NCBI GenBank assembly: GCA_046046245.1
Contig: JBJOKE010000080.1
Span: 1 to 64,000, forward strand
DNA length: 64,000 bases
Source of the DNA: UBA4615 sp046046245
GTDB lineage: Bacteria; Pseudomonadota; Gammaproteobacteria; Burkholderiales; Burkholderiaceae_E
Direction of reading: 5' to 3'
The position numbers were made by a program, and so were the translations under genes. Shown piece after piece: positions 17,494 to 28,352 of this stretch (within the stretch, counting starts at the first letter, position 1; every line of letters starts with the position of its first letter). Under the pieces are notes generated by a model that was not told where the DNA came from, ran no database searches, and saw only the letters and a program-made list of their open reading frames with translations.

Positions 17494-19227
17494 TCATCCC
17501 GCCCCGTTGCCCGGCGGCTGCGCACGCGCCGCGCCGGGCGCCGCACAGCGCCGCCCGATGTGCTCGATCATCGCGCGCGCCAGCGCCTCCTCGCCAGAGA
17601 ACACGCGGCCCAGCCCGTCGCTGCGCACGAAGTCGGACTCGTCCTCGTCATGGCTGCGGACCACGACCTCGATCGACGGATTCAGCGTCCGCGCCGTGCG
17701 GACCATGCGTTCGAGCCCCACGGAGTCGGGAATCGCGACGACCAGCATCGCCGCGTGCCGGACGTGGGCCTGGACCAGCACCGCGGGCTCGGCCGCGTCG
17801 CCGCTGACCGCGGCGATCCCCCGCTCGCGCAGCCGCGCGACGCACTCGCGGTTCCGGTCGACGACGACGAAGGGCACGCGGCGCTCGCGCAGCGCGTCGG
17901 CGATCCGGGCGCCGACCCGGCCGTAGCCCACCAGCACCACCTGCCCCTGGAGCAGGTCGCGCCCGGTCTGGGCCGGCAGCGCCGCGGACGGATCGGGCCG
18001 AGCGTCGAGCCGTGCCGCCCACCGGAAGCGCGCGACGAGCCATCGGGCCAGCGGATCGGCGCTCGCCATGAAGAGCGGATTCAGCGCGATGGAGATCAGC
18101 GCGCCGGCGACCACGAGGCTCATGCCCTCCCGGGGCAACAGCCCGAGCGCGATGCCCAGCCCGGCGAGGATGAACGAGAACTCGCCGATCTGGGCGAGAC
18201 TGGCCGACACCGTCAGCGCGGTGCGCAACGGGTATCGGAAGCCGACCACCAGGGCCGCGGCCGCCACCGACTTGCAGAACACGATCACCGCGACGGTGGC
18301 GAGGACCTGCAGCGGCCGCTCGACCAGCACCGCCGGGTCGAACAGCATCCCCACCGACACGAAGAACAGCACCGAGAACGCATCGCGCAAGGGCAGCGAC
18401 TCCTGCGCCGCGCGGTGGCTGAACTCCGACTCCCGCATCACCATGCCCGCGAAGAACGCGCCGAGCGCGAACGAGACCGAGAACAGCTCGGCGGCCCCGA
18501 AGGCGATGCCGATCGCCGCGGCCGCGACCGCCAGCGTGAACAGCTCGCGCGACCCGGTCCGCGAGACCTGCCAGAGCAGCCACGGCAGGGCCCGCTTGCC
18601 GACGACGAGCATGGTCGCGATGAAGGCGGCCACCTGCAGCAGCGTCCAGCCGAGGGTCTGCCACAGCGGCGTGTCGGAGCCATCGTCCTGCACCGTGCCG
18701 CCGAGCGCGCCGGCAAGCGGGGGCAGCAGCACCAGCACCAGCACCATCGCGAGGTCCTCGACGACCAGCCAGCCGACCGCGATGCGGCCGTCGGCCGAGT
18801 CGATCGCGCCGCGCGCCTCGAGGGCCTTGAGCAGGACCACCGTGCTCGCCACCGACAGGCACAGCCCGAACACCAGCGCCGCGCCGGCGCCCCAGCCCCA
18901 GCTCGCGGCCAGCCCCGCGCCGAGGGCGGTCGCCGCCGCCATCTGCACGACCGCGCCGGGCACCGCGATCCGGCGCACCGCGAGCAGGTCGCCGAGCGAG
19001 AAGTGCAGGCCCACGCCGAACATCAGCAGCATCACGCCGATCTCGGCGAGCTGCGCGGCGATGCCGACGTCGGCGACGAAGCCCGGCGTCGCCGGCCCGA
19101 TCGCGACGCCGGCGACCAGGTAGCCGACGAGGGCGGGCAGTCGCAGGCGCTCGGCGACGACGCCCAGCACCAGCGCGAGGCCGAAGCCGACCGCGACGGT
19201 GCTGATCAGCGAGACGTCGTGCTCCAT
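17494..19227 (-). CDS. KefB/YbaL-type monovalent cation:proton antiporter with TrkA-N domain
   Basis: A 577-residue inner-membrane antiporter. The N-terminal two thirds is a CPA2 Na+/H+ exchanger domain with about 12 helices, including GYLVAGVAIGP, LMLFGVGLHFSL-type LLMFGVGLHFSL and GWLVVEDLAMVLVL with the functional acidic pair. The C-terminal third is an NAD-binding TrkA-N (RCK) domain starting VVLVGYGRVGARIADAL. The arrangement matches YbaL and KefB, which move K+ out in exchange for H+. The ATG at 19227 was chosen because it sits right before the first helix, and upstream codons look non-coding. Confidence 0.92.
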   Translation of the reverse strand: MEHDVSLISTVAVGFGLALVLGVVAERLRLPALVGYLVAGVAIGPATPGFVADVGIAAQLAEIGVMLLMFGVGLHFSLGDLLAVRRIAVPGAVVQMAAATALGAGLAASWGWGAGAALVFGLCLSVASTVVLLKALEARGAIDSADGRIAVGWLVVEDLAMVLVLVLLPPLAGALGGTVQDDGSDTPLWQTLGWTLLQVAAFIATMLVVGKRALPWLLWQVSRTGSRELFTLAVAAAAIGIAFGAAELFSVSFALGAFFAGMVMRESEFSHRAAQESLPLRDAFSVLFFVSVGMLFDPAVLVERPLQVLATVAVIVFCKSVAAAALVVGFRYPLRTALTVSASLAQIGEFSFILAGLGIALGLLPREGMSLVVAGALISIALNPLFMASADPLARWLVARFRWAARLDARPDPSAALPAQTGRDLLQGQVVLVGYGRVGARIADALRERRVPFVVVDRNRECVARLRERGIAAVSGDAAEPAVLVQAHVRHAAMLVVAIPDSVGLERMVRTARTLNPSIEVVVRSHDEDESDFVRSDGLGRVFSGEEALARAMIEHIGRRCAAPGAARAQPPGNGAG

Positions 19228-19392
19228 CGGAGGGCCTGCGTGACAATCGCGTGAAGGAGCCGCGATGGTACGGCGCACGACCCGTGCGACCGCGTCGTGG
19301 GGACATCCCCGCGCGTCGGACGGCGCCGCGTCCGGCGCCCCCACCCCGAGGTCGCCGCCCGCGCGGTTCGTGCCGTCCGGGCCGTGGCGCCT

Positions 19393-21297
19393 TCAGTGCG
19401 CCGGCGGTGCGTTCCGGAGGACTTCCTCGATCGTGGTCGTGCCGGCCGCGATCTTCATCGCGCCCGCGAGCCGCAGCGGCTTCATGCCGTCGCGCATCGC
19501 CTGCTTGCGGATCCGCCCGAGGTCGGGCCGCTCGTCGACCAGATCGCGCAGGCCATCGCTCATGGTCAGCAGCTCGTAGAGCCCGGCTCGGCCGCGGTAG
19601 CCGGTGTTGCGGCACTCGAGGCAACCCACCGCACGCCACGCGGTCTGCGGCCGGCGCGCACGGAACGGCCGGATCATCGCCTCCCAGGCGTCGTCCGGCG
19701 GCGCCTCGTGAGGCGTCTTGCAGTGCGGGCACAGCGTGCGGACCAGCCGCTGGGCCATCACGCCGATCAGCGTCGCGTTCAGCAGGAACGGCGGCACGCC
19801 GAGCTCGAGCATCCGCGTGACCGCACCGGCCGAGTCGTTGGTGTGCAGGGTCGACAGCACCAGGTGACCGGTCAGCGCGGCCTGGATCGCCATCTCGGCG
19901 GTCGCGAGGTCGCGGATCTCGCCGACCATGATGATGTCCGGGTCCTGCCGCATCAGCGCGCGGATGCCGTCGGCGAAGCCGAGGTCGATGCCCGGGTTCA
20001 CCTGCATCTGGTTGAACGCCGGCTCGACCATCTCGATCGGATCCTCGACCGTGCAGACGTTGACCTCCTCGTTGGCCAGGCGCCGGAGCGTCGAGTACAG
20101 CGTGGTCGTCTTGCCCGAGCCGGTCGGTCCGGTCACCAGCACGATGCCGTTGGGCCGCGAGGTCATGTCGTTCCAGCGCGCCAGGTCCTCCTCGGCAAAC
20201 CCCAGCTGCTCGAAGCCGCGGACCAGCACCTCCGGGTCGAAGATCCGCATCACCAGCTTCTCGCCGAACACCGTCGGCAGCGTCGACAGCCGAAGCTCGA
20301 TCTCGCGTGAGTCGGCGGTGCGGGTCTTGATGCGCCCGTCCTGGGGACGCCGCTTCTCGACCACGTCCATGCGGCCGAGCAGCTTGATGCGGCTGGTCAT
20401 CGCCGACAGCACCGACGGCGGGACCTGGTAGACGTTGTGCAGCACGCCGTCGATGCGGAAGCGGACCACGCCGAGGTCGCGTCGCGGCTCGAGGTGGATG
20501 TCGCTCGCCCGCTGGTCGAACGCGTACTGCCACAGCCAGTCGACGATGGTGACGACGTGCTGGTCGTTCGCATCGACGTTGCGGCCGCTGCGTCCGAGCT
20601 CGACCAGCTGCTCGAAACTGCTCGTGTGCGCGTTCGAGGTGCCCTTGCTCGCGCCGCGGACCGAGCGTGCGAGGCTGTAGAACTCGACGATGTAGCGGGA
20701 GAGGTCGGCCGGGTTCGCGACGACGCGGACGATCCGCTTGCGCAGCAGCGCGGTCAGCTCCTCGATCCACTCGACGAGCAGCGGCTCGCTGGTGGCGATC
20801 ACGACCTCGTTCGATCGGACCTCGAGCGGCAGGATGTCGAAGCGCGTCGCGTAGCTGCTCGACATCACGTCGGCGACCTTCGCGAAATCGACCTTCAGCG
20901 GGTCGATGTGCGCGCGCTCGAGCCCGAATCGGCCGGCGAGCCAGTCCGTCAGCGCCTCGAGGTCGAGCTCGCGGTGCGGCGGACGGGCGCTGCGCAGCCC
21001 GCGCTCGGCGACCGCGACCAGCGCGTGGCGGCGGGCCTGAGTGAGGCGCGCGTAGCCGGTCTGCGTGCGCCGCTGCTCGTCGTCGATCAGCCCGTCCTCG
21101 TGCAGCGCGGCGAGCACGTCCTCCACCGACAGGCGACGCCCGCGCGCGCCGAACGGTTGGCCGGGCTCGGCGCGCGGAGACGCCGCGGCGGACGGACGGT
21201 TCGGCGCGGACCCGGCCGCCCCGCCGGCGACGGACGGCTCGGCCCCGGACACGCCGGAACGCACGGGCGCGACGGGCTCGACGAGGGAGGGCTTCAT
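19393..21297 (-). CDS. GspE/PilB-family secretion ATPase
   Basis: A 634-residue cytoplasmic ATPase that powers type II secretion or type IV pilus assembly. A Pro/Ala-rich N-terminus leads to an MshEN-like region (about 60-200). The RecA-like core follows with RASDIHLEPRRD, Walker A TGPTGSGKTTTLYSTL, Asp box TVEDPIEM, Walker B DPDIIMVGEIRDLATAEMA and His box LSTLHTNDSAGAVTRM. A tetracysteine zinc site is CPHC then CLEC. The ATG at 21297 gives the shortest sensible N-terminus. No pilin, secretin or PilC-type gene is near, so this is either an orphan or part of a dispersed system. Confidence 0.93.
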   Translation of the reverse strand: MKPSLVEPVAPVRSGVSGAEPSVAGGAAGSAPNRPSAAASPRAEPGQPFGARGRRLSVEDVLAALHEDGLIDDEQRRTQTGYARLTQARRHALVAVAERGLRSARPPHRELDLEALTDWLAGRFGLERAHIDPLKVDFAKVADVMSSSYATRFDILPLEVRSNEVVIATSEPLLVEWIEELTALLRKRIVRVVANPADLSRYIVEFYSLARSVRGASKGTSNAHTSSFEQLVELGRSGRNVDANDQHVVTIVDWLWQYAFDQRASDIHLEPRRDLGVVRFRIDGVLHNVYQVPPSVLSAMTSRIKLLGRMDVVEKRRPQDGRIKTRTADSREIELRLSTLPTVFGEKLVMRIFDPEVLVRGFEQLGFAEEDLARWNDMTSRPNGIVLVTGPTGSGKTTTLYSTLRRLANEEVNVCTVEDPIEMVEPAFNQMQVNPGIDLGFADGIRALMRQDPDIIMVGEIRDLATAEMAIQAALTGHLVLSTLHTNDSAGAVTRMLELGVPPFLLNATLIGVMAQRLVRTLCPHCKTPHEAPPDDAWEAMIRPFRARRPQTAWRAVGCLECRNTGYRGRAGLYELLTMSDGLRDLVDERPDLGRIRKQAMRDGMKPLRLAGAMKIAAGTTTIEEVLRNAPPAH

Positions 21298-21386
21298 CGC
21301 GGCCGACGGTAGCACCGCGCCCGCGCACCGCAGGGCGCGGACGGACGGACGGTCGGCGGCGGCGGGCGGCGCGGCGCGGCCGACGC

Positions 21387-22208
21387 TCAGCCGGCCACGA
21401 CCTGCGCGCGCAGCGCCTTCGCCCAGCCGCGGGCCGGCAGTCGCCAGCGTCGCTCGACCTCGGCCGCCCGCTCGAACAGCATCGCGGCGTCGACCGCCAG
21501 CGGCGGGCCCGCGAAGGCCAGTACCACCAGGTTGCCGGCCTCCACCGGCGGCAGCACCAGGATGCGACCGTCGAAGACCGCCTCGATGCGTCGGCGATTG
21601 CGCTCGAAGGACGCATGGTCGCTGCCGAAGAGGTTGACCACCATCATCCCCGGCTCGGCGATCGCGCGGCGGCAGGCCTCGTAGAACTCGACCGACTCGA
21701 GCGTCGGACCCCGCGCGTCGCGGTCGTAGAGGTCGACCTGGACCACGCCGTAGCGCCCGCGCGCCCGGGGCGCCGCGACGAAGGCACCCGCGTCCTCGTG
21801 CACGACGTCCAGACGGTCGTCGTCGTCCGGCAGCGCGAACCACTGCCGGCACGCGGCGATCACGGCACCGCTCGCCTCGACGGCGACCGTCGCGGTCTCC
21901 GGCAGGTGCTTCCAGCTCCACTTGGTCAGCGCCGCGGCACCCAGCCCGAGCTGCAGCACGCGCTCCGGCGGCGCCAGGAACAGCAGCCAGGCCATCATGT
22001 GGCGGACATAGTCGAGCTCGAGGTCGAAGGGCCGACGGATCCGCATCGCGCCCTGGATCCAGCGCGAGCCGAAGTGCAGGCAGCGGACGCCGTCCTCCTC
22101 GGACAGATCGATCGGCGGATCGGTCGGCCGCGGTCGGTCCGATCCCCCGATCGTCCGCCGCGAGGCGGCGCCGGTCGCGCGACGGCGACCCCGGGACGTG
22201 TCGCTCAT
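21387..22208 (-). CDS. Spermidine-synthase-like methyltransferase-fold protein
   Basis: A 273-residue protein with a Rossmann fold of the spermidine synthase type. The nucleotide loop is VLQLGLGAAALTKW and the acidic strand end is VAVEASGAVI. DVVHEDAGAFV and YGVVQVDLYDRDARGPTLESVEFYEACRRAI follow. The usual catalytic GGGDG motif is replaced by GLGAA, so polyamine synthesis should not be assumed. The ATG at 22208 overlaps the stop of the upstream glycosylase gene (ATGA), showing translational coupling. An in-frame ATG at 22223 is an alternative start. The function is unknown. Confidence 0.82.
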   Translation of the reverse strand: MSDTSRGRRRATGAASRRTIGGSDRPRPTDPPIDLSEEDGVRCLHFGSRWIQGAMRIRRPFDLELDYVRHMMAWLLFLAPPERVLQLGLGAAALTKWSWKHLPETATVAVEASGAVIAACRQWFALPDDDDRLDVVHEDAGAFVAAPRARGRYGVVQVDLYDRDARGPTLESVEFYEACRRAIAEPGMMVVNLFGSDHASFERNRRRIEAVFDGRILVLPPVEAGNLVVLAFAGPPLAVDAAMLFERAAEVERRWRLPARGWAKALRAQVVAG

Positions 22209-22729
22209 GGTGTCGTGATCCATCCGTCGTCGATCAGCGCCCGCCAGCGGGCGAGCTTCGCGTCGAACGACAGCCCGGCGAAGGCCGGGCTGGTCGACGG
22301 CAGGCGGTAGGTGGCGAGGCCGCGCGCCGCGAACGCGGGCTCGGCACGCGCGGCGGTGGCGCCGTTGAAGGCGACCGCGCCGAGCCCGGGCATCCGTGCG
22401 AGCAGCGTCCCGAAATCGTTGCCGCGCGGATCGCGGATCGCCGCGTCGAGGCTGCCCCGCCGGCGGCACGCGCCGAGCGCGTCCCACAGCGCGACGCGGC
22501 GCGCCTTCAGCCGCTCGAGCCGGTCCTCGTAGGGCAGCGCGGGCAGCGGCTCGCCGAGCAGCGCGCCGACGATCGGCCAGAACTGGTTGCGCGGATGCGC
22601 GTAGTAGCGCGCCGCGGCGAGCGAGGCCTCGCCGGGGAAGCTGCCGAGGACCAGCAGCCGCGGCGCCGGGCCGACCACCGGCGGCAGCCCGCGCAGCAGG
22701 CCGGCGTCGGCGTCGGCGTCGGTCTGCAC
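22205..22729 (-). CDS. DNA-deoxyinosine glycosylase (UDG superfamily, family 6 type)
   Basis: A 174-residue DNA repair glycosylase expected to remove hypoxanthine from DNA after adenine deamination. The family signature LVLGSFPGEASL comes first, then YYAHPRNQFWPIVG, WDALGACRRRGSLDAAIRD and the C-terminal LPSTSPAFAG. These match the Mug-like hypoxanthine-DNA glycosylases rather than classic Ung. The start is a GTG eight bases after the htpG stop, and the stop overlaps the next gene. The three genes from htpG down are therefore probably one transcript. Confidence 0.88.
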   Translation of the reverse strand: MQTDADADAGLLRGLPPVVGPAPRLLVLGSFPGEASLAAARYYAHPRNQFWPIVGALLGEPLPALPYEDRLERLKARRVALWDALGACRRRGSLDAAIRDPRGNDFGTLLARMPGLGAVAFNGATAARAEPAFAARGLATYRLPSTSPAFAGLSFDAKLARWRALIDDGWITTP

Positions 22730-22736
22730 GCCGTCG

Positions 22737-24647
<1,911 letters not shown>

Positions 24648-24780
24648 CGTGGTGGTGTCGGTCGGTGTGTCGGGTTTCTCGGGGACGGGCCCGGACCGGC
24701 CCCGGGGGCGGGGATCGGTCCGGGGCCCGGACGGCATGCGGGGAGATGGGGGCGGCCGCCGGGATTTCAAGGGGCGTCGC

Positions 24781-26328
24781 TCAGGCGCTCCGGGATCGGG
24801 GCCGCACGCGGCCGAGCGCGGCCTCCAGGGCCCGCCACATCCGGGGTTCGCCGGAGGTGGCCACGTTGAAGCGCATCCAGGTGCTCGGCCGCTGGTCGGG
24901 CGAGAACAGGCTGCCCGGGGCCGTCACGAAGCCCTGCTCGAGCATCGCCTCGGCAAGGGGCCGCGTGTCGACGCCGGCATCCGCCCAGACGAACATGCCG
25001 GCGGCCGGGCCGGCGAAGGGCCGCAGGCCGGCGCGCTCGAGCGCACGCACCACCGGCTCGCGGGCCTCGGCGAGGCGGCCGCGCAGCCGCTCGAGGTGCC
25101 GGCGGTAGTGTCCCTCGGACAGCACCCGCAGCACGATCCGCTCGCCCAGCTCGGACGAGGTCAGCCCGACCAGCATCTTCAGGTCGGTCAGCTGCCGGGC
25201 GAGCGGCGCCGAGCAGGCGATGAAGCCCACCCGCAGGTTCGCCGCCAGCGTCTTGGAGAAGCCGCCGAGGTGGATGGTCCGCTCGAAGCGGTCCAGCGAT
25301 GCGAGCCGCGTGCAGGGCATCGCGCCGGGGCCGGGGTGCAGGTCGCCGTAGACGTCGTCGTCGACCACGTGCAGGTCGAAGGCTTCGGCGATCCGCAGCA
25401 CCTGGAAGGCCTTGGCCGGCGACAGCGAGGTGCCGGTGGGGTTGTGCAGCAGCGAGCTCAGCACGTAGAGCTTCGGCCGGTGTTCGGTGCAGAGCGCGCG
25501 CAGCCGCTCCAGGTCCGGGCCGTCGGCCAGCCGCGGCACGCCGACCACGCGGACCCCGAGCAGCGAGAATCGGCCGTACATCAGGAACCAGCCGGGGTCG
25601 TCGACGAGGATGGTGTCGCCGGGCTTCGCGAAGTGCTGGGCCAGCAGGTCCAGGCCCTGGGTGGCGCCGTTGACGGTGACGATCTGCTCGGGCAGCACCG
25701 CGATCTCCTGGGCGGCGAGCCGCTGCTGGAGCTGCTGGCGCAGCGGCAGGTAGCCCTGCGCCTGACCGTAGGGCAGCAGCGCCGCGCCGGCGGTGCGGCC
25801 GAGCGCACGCAGGCTCGCGCCGATCAGCTCGCCGTCCAGCCAGTCGGCCGGCAGCACGCCGCCGCCGGGCATGTCCTGCGGCGGCATCTGCCGGAACATG
25901 TTGCGCAGCAGCCAGACCACGTCCATCTGCGGGTTCGGCGTCTCGGCCCAGGCGCGCGCGGCGGCCAGTCCGGCGGCCAGGCTGCGCTCGCGGACGAAGA
26001 AGCCCGAGCCGCGGCGCGACTCGATGTAGCCGCGGGCGATCAGCCGGTCGTAGGCCTCGACGACGGTGAAGCGCGACACACGGTGTTCGGCGGAGAAGCC
26101 GCGGATCGACGGCATCCGGGTGCCGGGGCGCAGCGTGCGCTCGTCGATCCGCTGCGCGTACCAGCCGACGATCTGGTCGACCAGCGTGCGGTCGCTGCCG
26201 GCGCAGAGGAAGGAGCCCGGCCGCCCGGGCACGCCCGCACGGGCGCTGGACGCGGCCGGGGACGGGGACGGGCGCCGCGGACGGGAGCCCGCCGGCCGGC
26301 GTGCCGGCGCAGGGACGGAGTCGGTCAT
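24781..26328 (-). CDS. MocR-family transcription regulator (GntR helix-turn-helix plus aminotransferase fold)
   Basis: A 515-residue fusion of a GntR winged helix (about 48-113, with MPSIRGFSAEHRVSRFTVVEAYDRL) and a fold-type I PLP aminotransferase domain. PLP contacts include HNPTG, VVDDDVYGDLH and GGFSKTLAANLRVGF, which contains the Schiff-base Lys. MocR regulators sense PLP or an amine substrate and commonly control the gene beside them. This one is divergent from an EamA-type exporter at 26468, with an inverted repeat between them. The effector is unknown, and the enzyme-like domain may or may not be catalytic. Confidence 0.9.
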   Translation of the reverse strand: MTDSVPAPARRPAGSRPRRPSPSPAASSARAGVPGRPGSFLCAGSDRTLVDQIVGWYAQRIDERTLRPGTRMPSIRGFSAEHRVSRFTVVEAYDRLIARGYIESRRGSGFFVRERSLAAGLAAARAWAETPNPQMDVVWLLRNMFRQMPPQDMPGGGVLPADWLDGELIGASLRALGRTAGAALLPYGQAQGYLPLRQQLQQRLAAQEIAVLPEQIVTVNGATQGLDLLAQHFAKPGDTILVDDPGWFLMYGRFSLLGVRVVGVPRLADGPDLERLRALCTEHRPKLYVLSSLLHNPTGTSLSPAKAFQVLRIAEAFDLHVVDDDVYGDLHPGPGAMPCTRLASLDRFERTIHLGGFSKTLAANLRVGFIACSAPLARQLTDLKMLVGLTSSELGERIVLRVLSEGHYRRHLERLRGRLAEAREPVVRALERAGLRPFAGPAAGMFVWADAGVDTRPLAEAMLEQGFVTAPGSLFSPDQRPSTWMRFNVATSGEPRMWRALEAALGRVRPRSRSA

Positions 26329-26359
26329 GGTGCGCCTCGCTGTACAGGTCGATGGACCG

Positions 26360-26380
26360 GGCCGGAGGATCATTCCGGCC
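26360..26380. promoter_or_regulatory. Inverted repeat between mocR-type gene and EamA gene (candidate operator)
   Basis: A perfect 7-bp inverted repeat, GGCCGGA (26360-26366) and TCCGGCC (26374-26380), with a 7-base spacer lies in the 139-bp divergent intergenic region. Its position fits a MocR operator. Short GC palindromes are common in this genome, so support is moderate. Confidence 0.4.
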
Positions 26381-26467
26381 GGCGAACCGTACCGGCACTG
26401 TAACGTGACGCCGCGGTACGATCCAGCCGATGCAGCCCCCTCTCTCCGCCGCCGTCGCGGCGCCCCG

Positions 26468-27337
26468 GTGAGCCCCGTGCGCGACGACACCCGCGGGATG
26501 CTGCTCGGCCTGCTCGGCGTGGCGACGTTCTCGCTGACGCTGCCGATGACCCGGCTCGCGGTCGTCGACCTCGATCCGGTCTGGATCGGCCTCGCCCGCG
26601 CCCTCGCCGCGGCGGTGCCGGCGGCGGCCTGGCTGGCCTGGACCCGTGCCGCCCGCCCGCCGCGGGACCTGCTGCCGAAGCTCGCGCTGGTCGCCGGCGG
26701 CGTGATCGTCGGCTTCCCGGTCTTCAGCTCGGTCGCGATGCGCCACGTCGACGCCGCGCACGGCGCGGTGGTGCTCGGCGTGCTGCCGCTCGCCACCGCG
26801 CTCGCCGGCGCCGCGCTCGCCGGCGAGCGCCCGTCGCGCGCCTACTGGCTGTGCGCGATCGCCGGCGCCGCGCTGGTGTGCACATTCGCGTTGCGCGAGG
26901 GGGGCGGCCGGCTGCAGGCGGCCGACGCGCTGCTCGCCGTCGCGATCGCCGCCGCCGCGATCGGCTACGCGGCCGGCGCCCAGGTCGCCCGGCGGCTCGG
27001 CGGGCCGCAGACGATCTGCTGGGCGCTGGTCCTCGCGGCCCCGTTCCTCGTGCCGGTGGTCGCCTGGCTGAGCGGGTCGCACGGCGTGCAGGCCCGGCCG
27101 TCGGCCTGGCTCGGCTTCGCCTACGTCAGCCTGTTCAGCCAGCTGCTCGGCTTCTTCGCCTGGTACAAGGGACTCGCGCTCGGCGGGATCGCGCGCGTGT
27201 CCCAGGTCCAGCTGCTGCAGTCGTTCATGACGCTCGGCTTCGCGGCGCTGGTCGTCGGCGAGCGGCCCGACGCCGCGACCTGGGCCTTCGCCGCCGCGGT
27301 GGTCGCGGTGGTCGCCGCGCAGCGCCGGTTCGCTTGA
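26468..27337 (+). CDS. EamA/DMT-family transporter
   Basis: A 289-residue inner-membrane protein with about ten helices in two EamA repeats, typical of metabolite or amino-acid exporters. The first repeat begins MLLGLLGVATFSLTLPMTRLAV and the second ends SQVQLLQSFMTLGFAALVVGE, a common closing signature. The start is probably the GTG at 26468, with GTG 26477 and ATG 26498 as alternatives. It is divergent from the MocR regulator, which suggests it is the regulator's target. The substrate is unknown. Confidence 0.9.
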   Translation: MSPVRDDTRGMLLGLLGVATFSLTLPMTRLAVVDLDPVWIGLARALAAAVPAAAWLAWTRAARPPRDLLPKLALVAGGVIVGFPVFSSVAMRHVDAAHGAVVLGVLPLATALAGAALAGERPSRAYWLCAIAGAALVCTFALREGGGRLQAADALLAVAIAAAAIGYAAGAQVARRLGGPQTICWALVLAAPFLVPVVAWLSGSHGVQARPSAWLGFAYVSLFSQLLGFFAWYKGLALGGIARVSQVQLLQSFMTLGFAALVVGERPDAATWAFAAAVVAVVAAQRRFA

Positions 27338-27387
27338 GCGACGCGCCTGCGATCGCCCGCCACCGTCCCGTCTCCAGGAGCCTCGCC

Positions 27388-28236
27388 GTGACCCGCCCCC
27401 TGCCCTTCCTGACCGTCGATGTCTTCACCGACCGCCCGTTCCTCGGCAACCCCGTCGCCGTGGTGATGGACGCCGACGGGCTGAGCCCCGAGGCGATGCA
27501 GCGGATCGCCCGCTGGACGAACCTGTCGGAGACGACCTTCGTGCTGCAGCCGGACGCCCCGTCGGCCGACTACCGGCTGCGGATCTTCACGCCGGACCGC
27601 GAGCTGCCGTTCGCCGGGCACCCGACACTGGGCTCCGCACGCGCCGTCCTCGCGACGGGCCGCGTCGCGCCCCGCTCGGGCCGCCTCGTGCAGCAGTGCG
27701 GCGCCGGGCTCGTGCCGCTGCGCGTCGGGTCCGACGGTCGGCTGTTCTTCGAGGCGCCGCCGGCCCGCGTCACGCCCGTCGGCGGCGACGACCTGCGCGC
27801 GCTCGCCGACGCGCTCGGGCTCGCCGACGCGCCGCCGCGACTCGAGGCCATCGACATCGGGCCGGTCTGGCTGACCGGCGAGCTGGCCGACGCCGGACGG
27901 CTGCTCGAGATGCGCCCGGACATGGCGGCGCTGGAGGCCCTCAGCCGGCGGCTGCACGCGACCGGCGTGACCCTGCACGCCCGCGGCGGCCCGGCCGACG
28001 TCGTGGTCCGATCGTTCGCGCCGGCCGCCGGCGTGCCCGAGGACCCGGTCTGCGGCAGCGGCAACGCCTGCGTCGCGCTGCAGCGGCGAGACGGCGGGCG
28101 TCGGCACGACTACGTCGCCGCGCAGGGCGAGGCGATCGGCCGGGCCGGCCGGATCGCGGTGGCGTACCGCGACGACGCCATCGAGGTCGGCGGACACGCG
28201 GTGGTCTGCGTCGAGGGGACGCTGCGCGCCGACTGA
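27388..28236 (+). CDS. PhzF-family isomerase-like protein
   Basis: A 282-residue protein of the PhzF/YddE family, whose known members isomerise or epimerise small metabolites (phenazine precursor, proline-type compounds). Seen motifs are FLGNPVAVVMDADGLS, the general acid/base Glu in NLSETTFV, FTPDRELPFAGHPTLGSA and the C-terminal EDPVCGSGNACVA. An AGGAG site 8 bases before the GTG decides the start. It follows the EamA gene by 50 bases on the same strand, so the two may be co-transcribed. The substrate is unknown. Confidence 0.92.
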   Translation: MTRPLPFLTVDVFTDRPFLGNPVAVVMDADGLSPEAMQRIARWTNLSETTFVLQPDAPSADYRLRIFTPDRELPFAGHPTLGSARAVLATGRVAPRSGRLVQQCGAGLVPLRVGSDGRLFFEAPPARVTPVGGDDLRALADALGLADAPPRLEAIDIGPVWLTGELADAGRLLEMRPDMAALEALSRRLHATGVTLHARGGPADVVVRSFAPAAGVPEDPVCGSGNACVALQRRDGGRRHDYVAAQGEAIGRAGRIAVAYRDDAIEVGGHAVVCVEGTLRAD

Positions 28237-28352
28237 GGCCGGGGTCGTGCGGCTGCGCGTTCATCCGGCCAGGCGGTCTCCCGGCCACGCGGTCGTGCGG
28301 CCGCTCGGTCGTGCAGCGCCGTGCCGCGGCGAGGCCGGTCGACCGCGGCGCG

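Noticed and set aside
15685..19254. 1189-codon plus-strand frame rich in Arg, Asp and His
   Set aside because: It spans the complements of the ABC exporter and antiporter genes, with a composition typical of antisense frames here.
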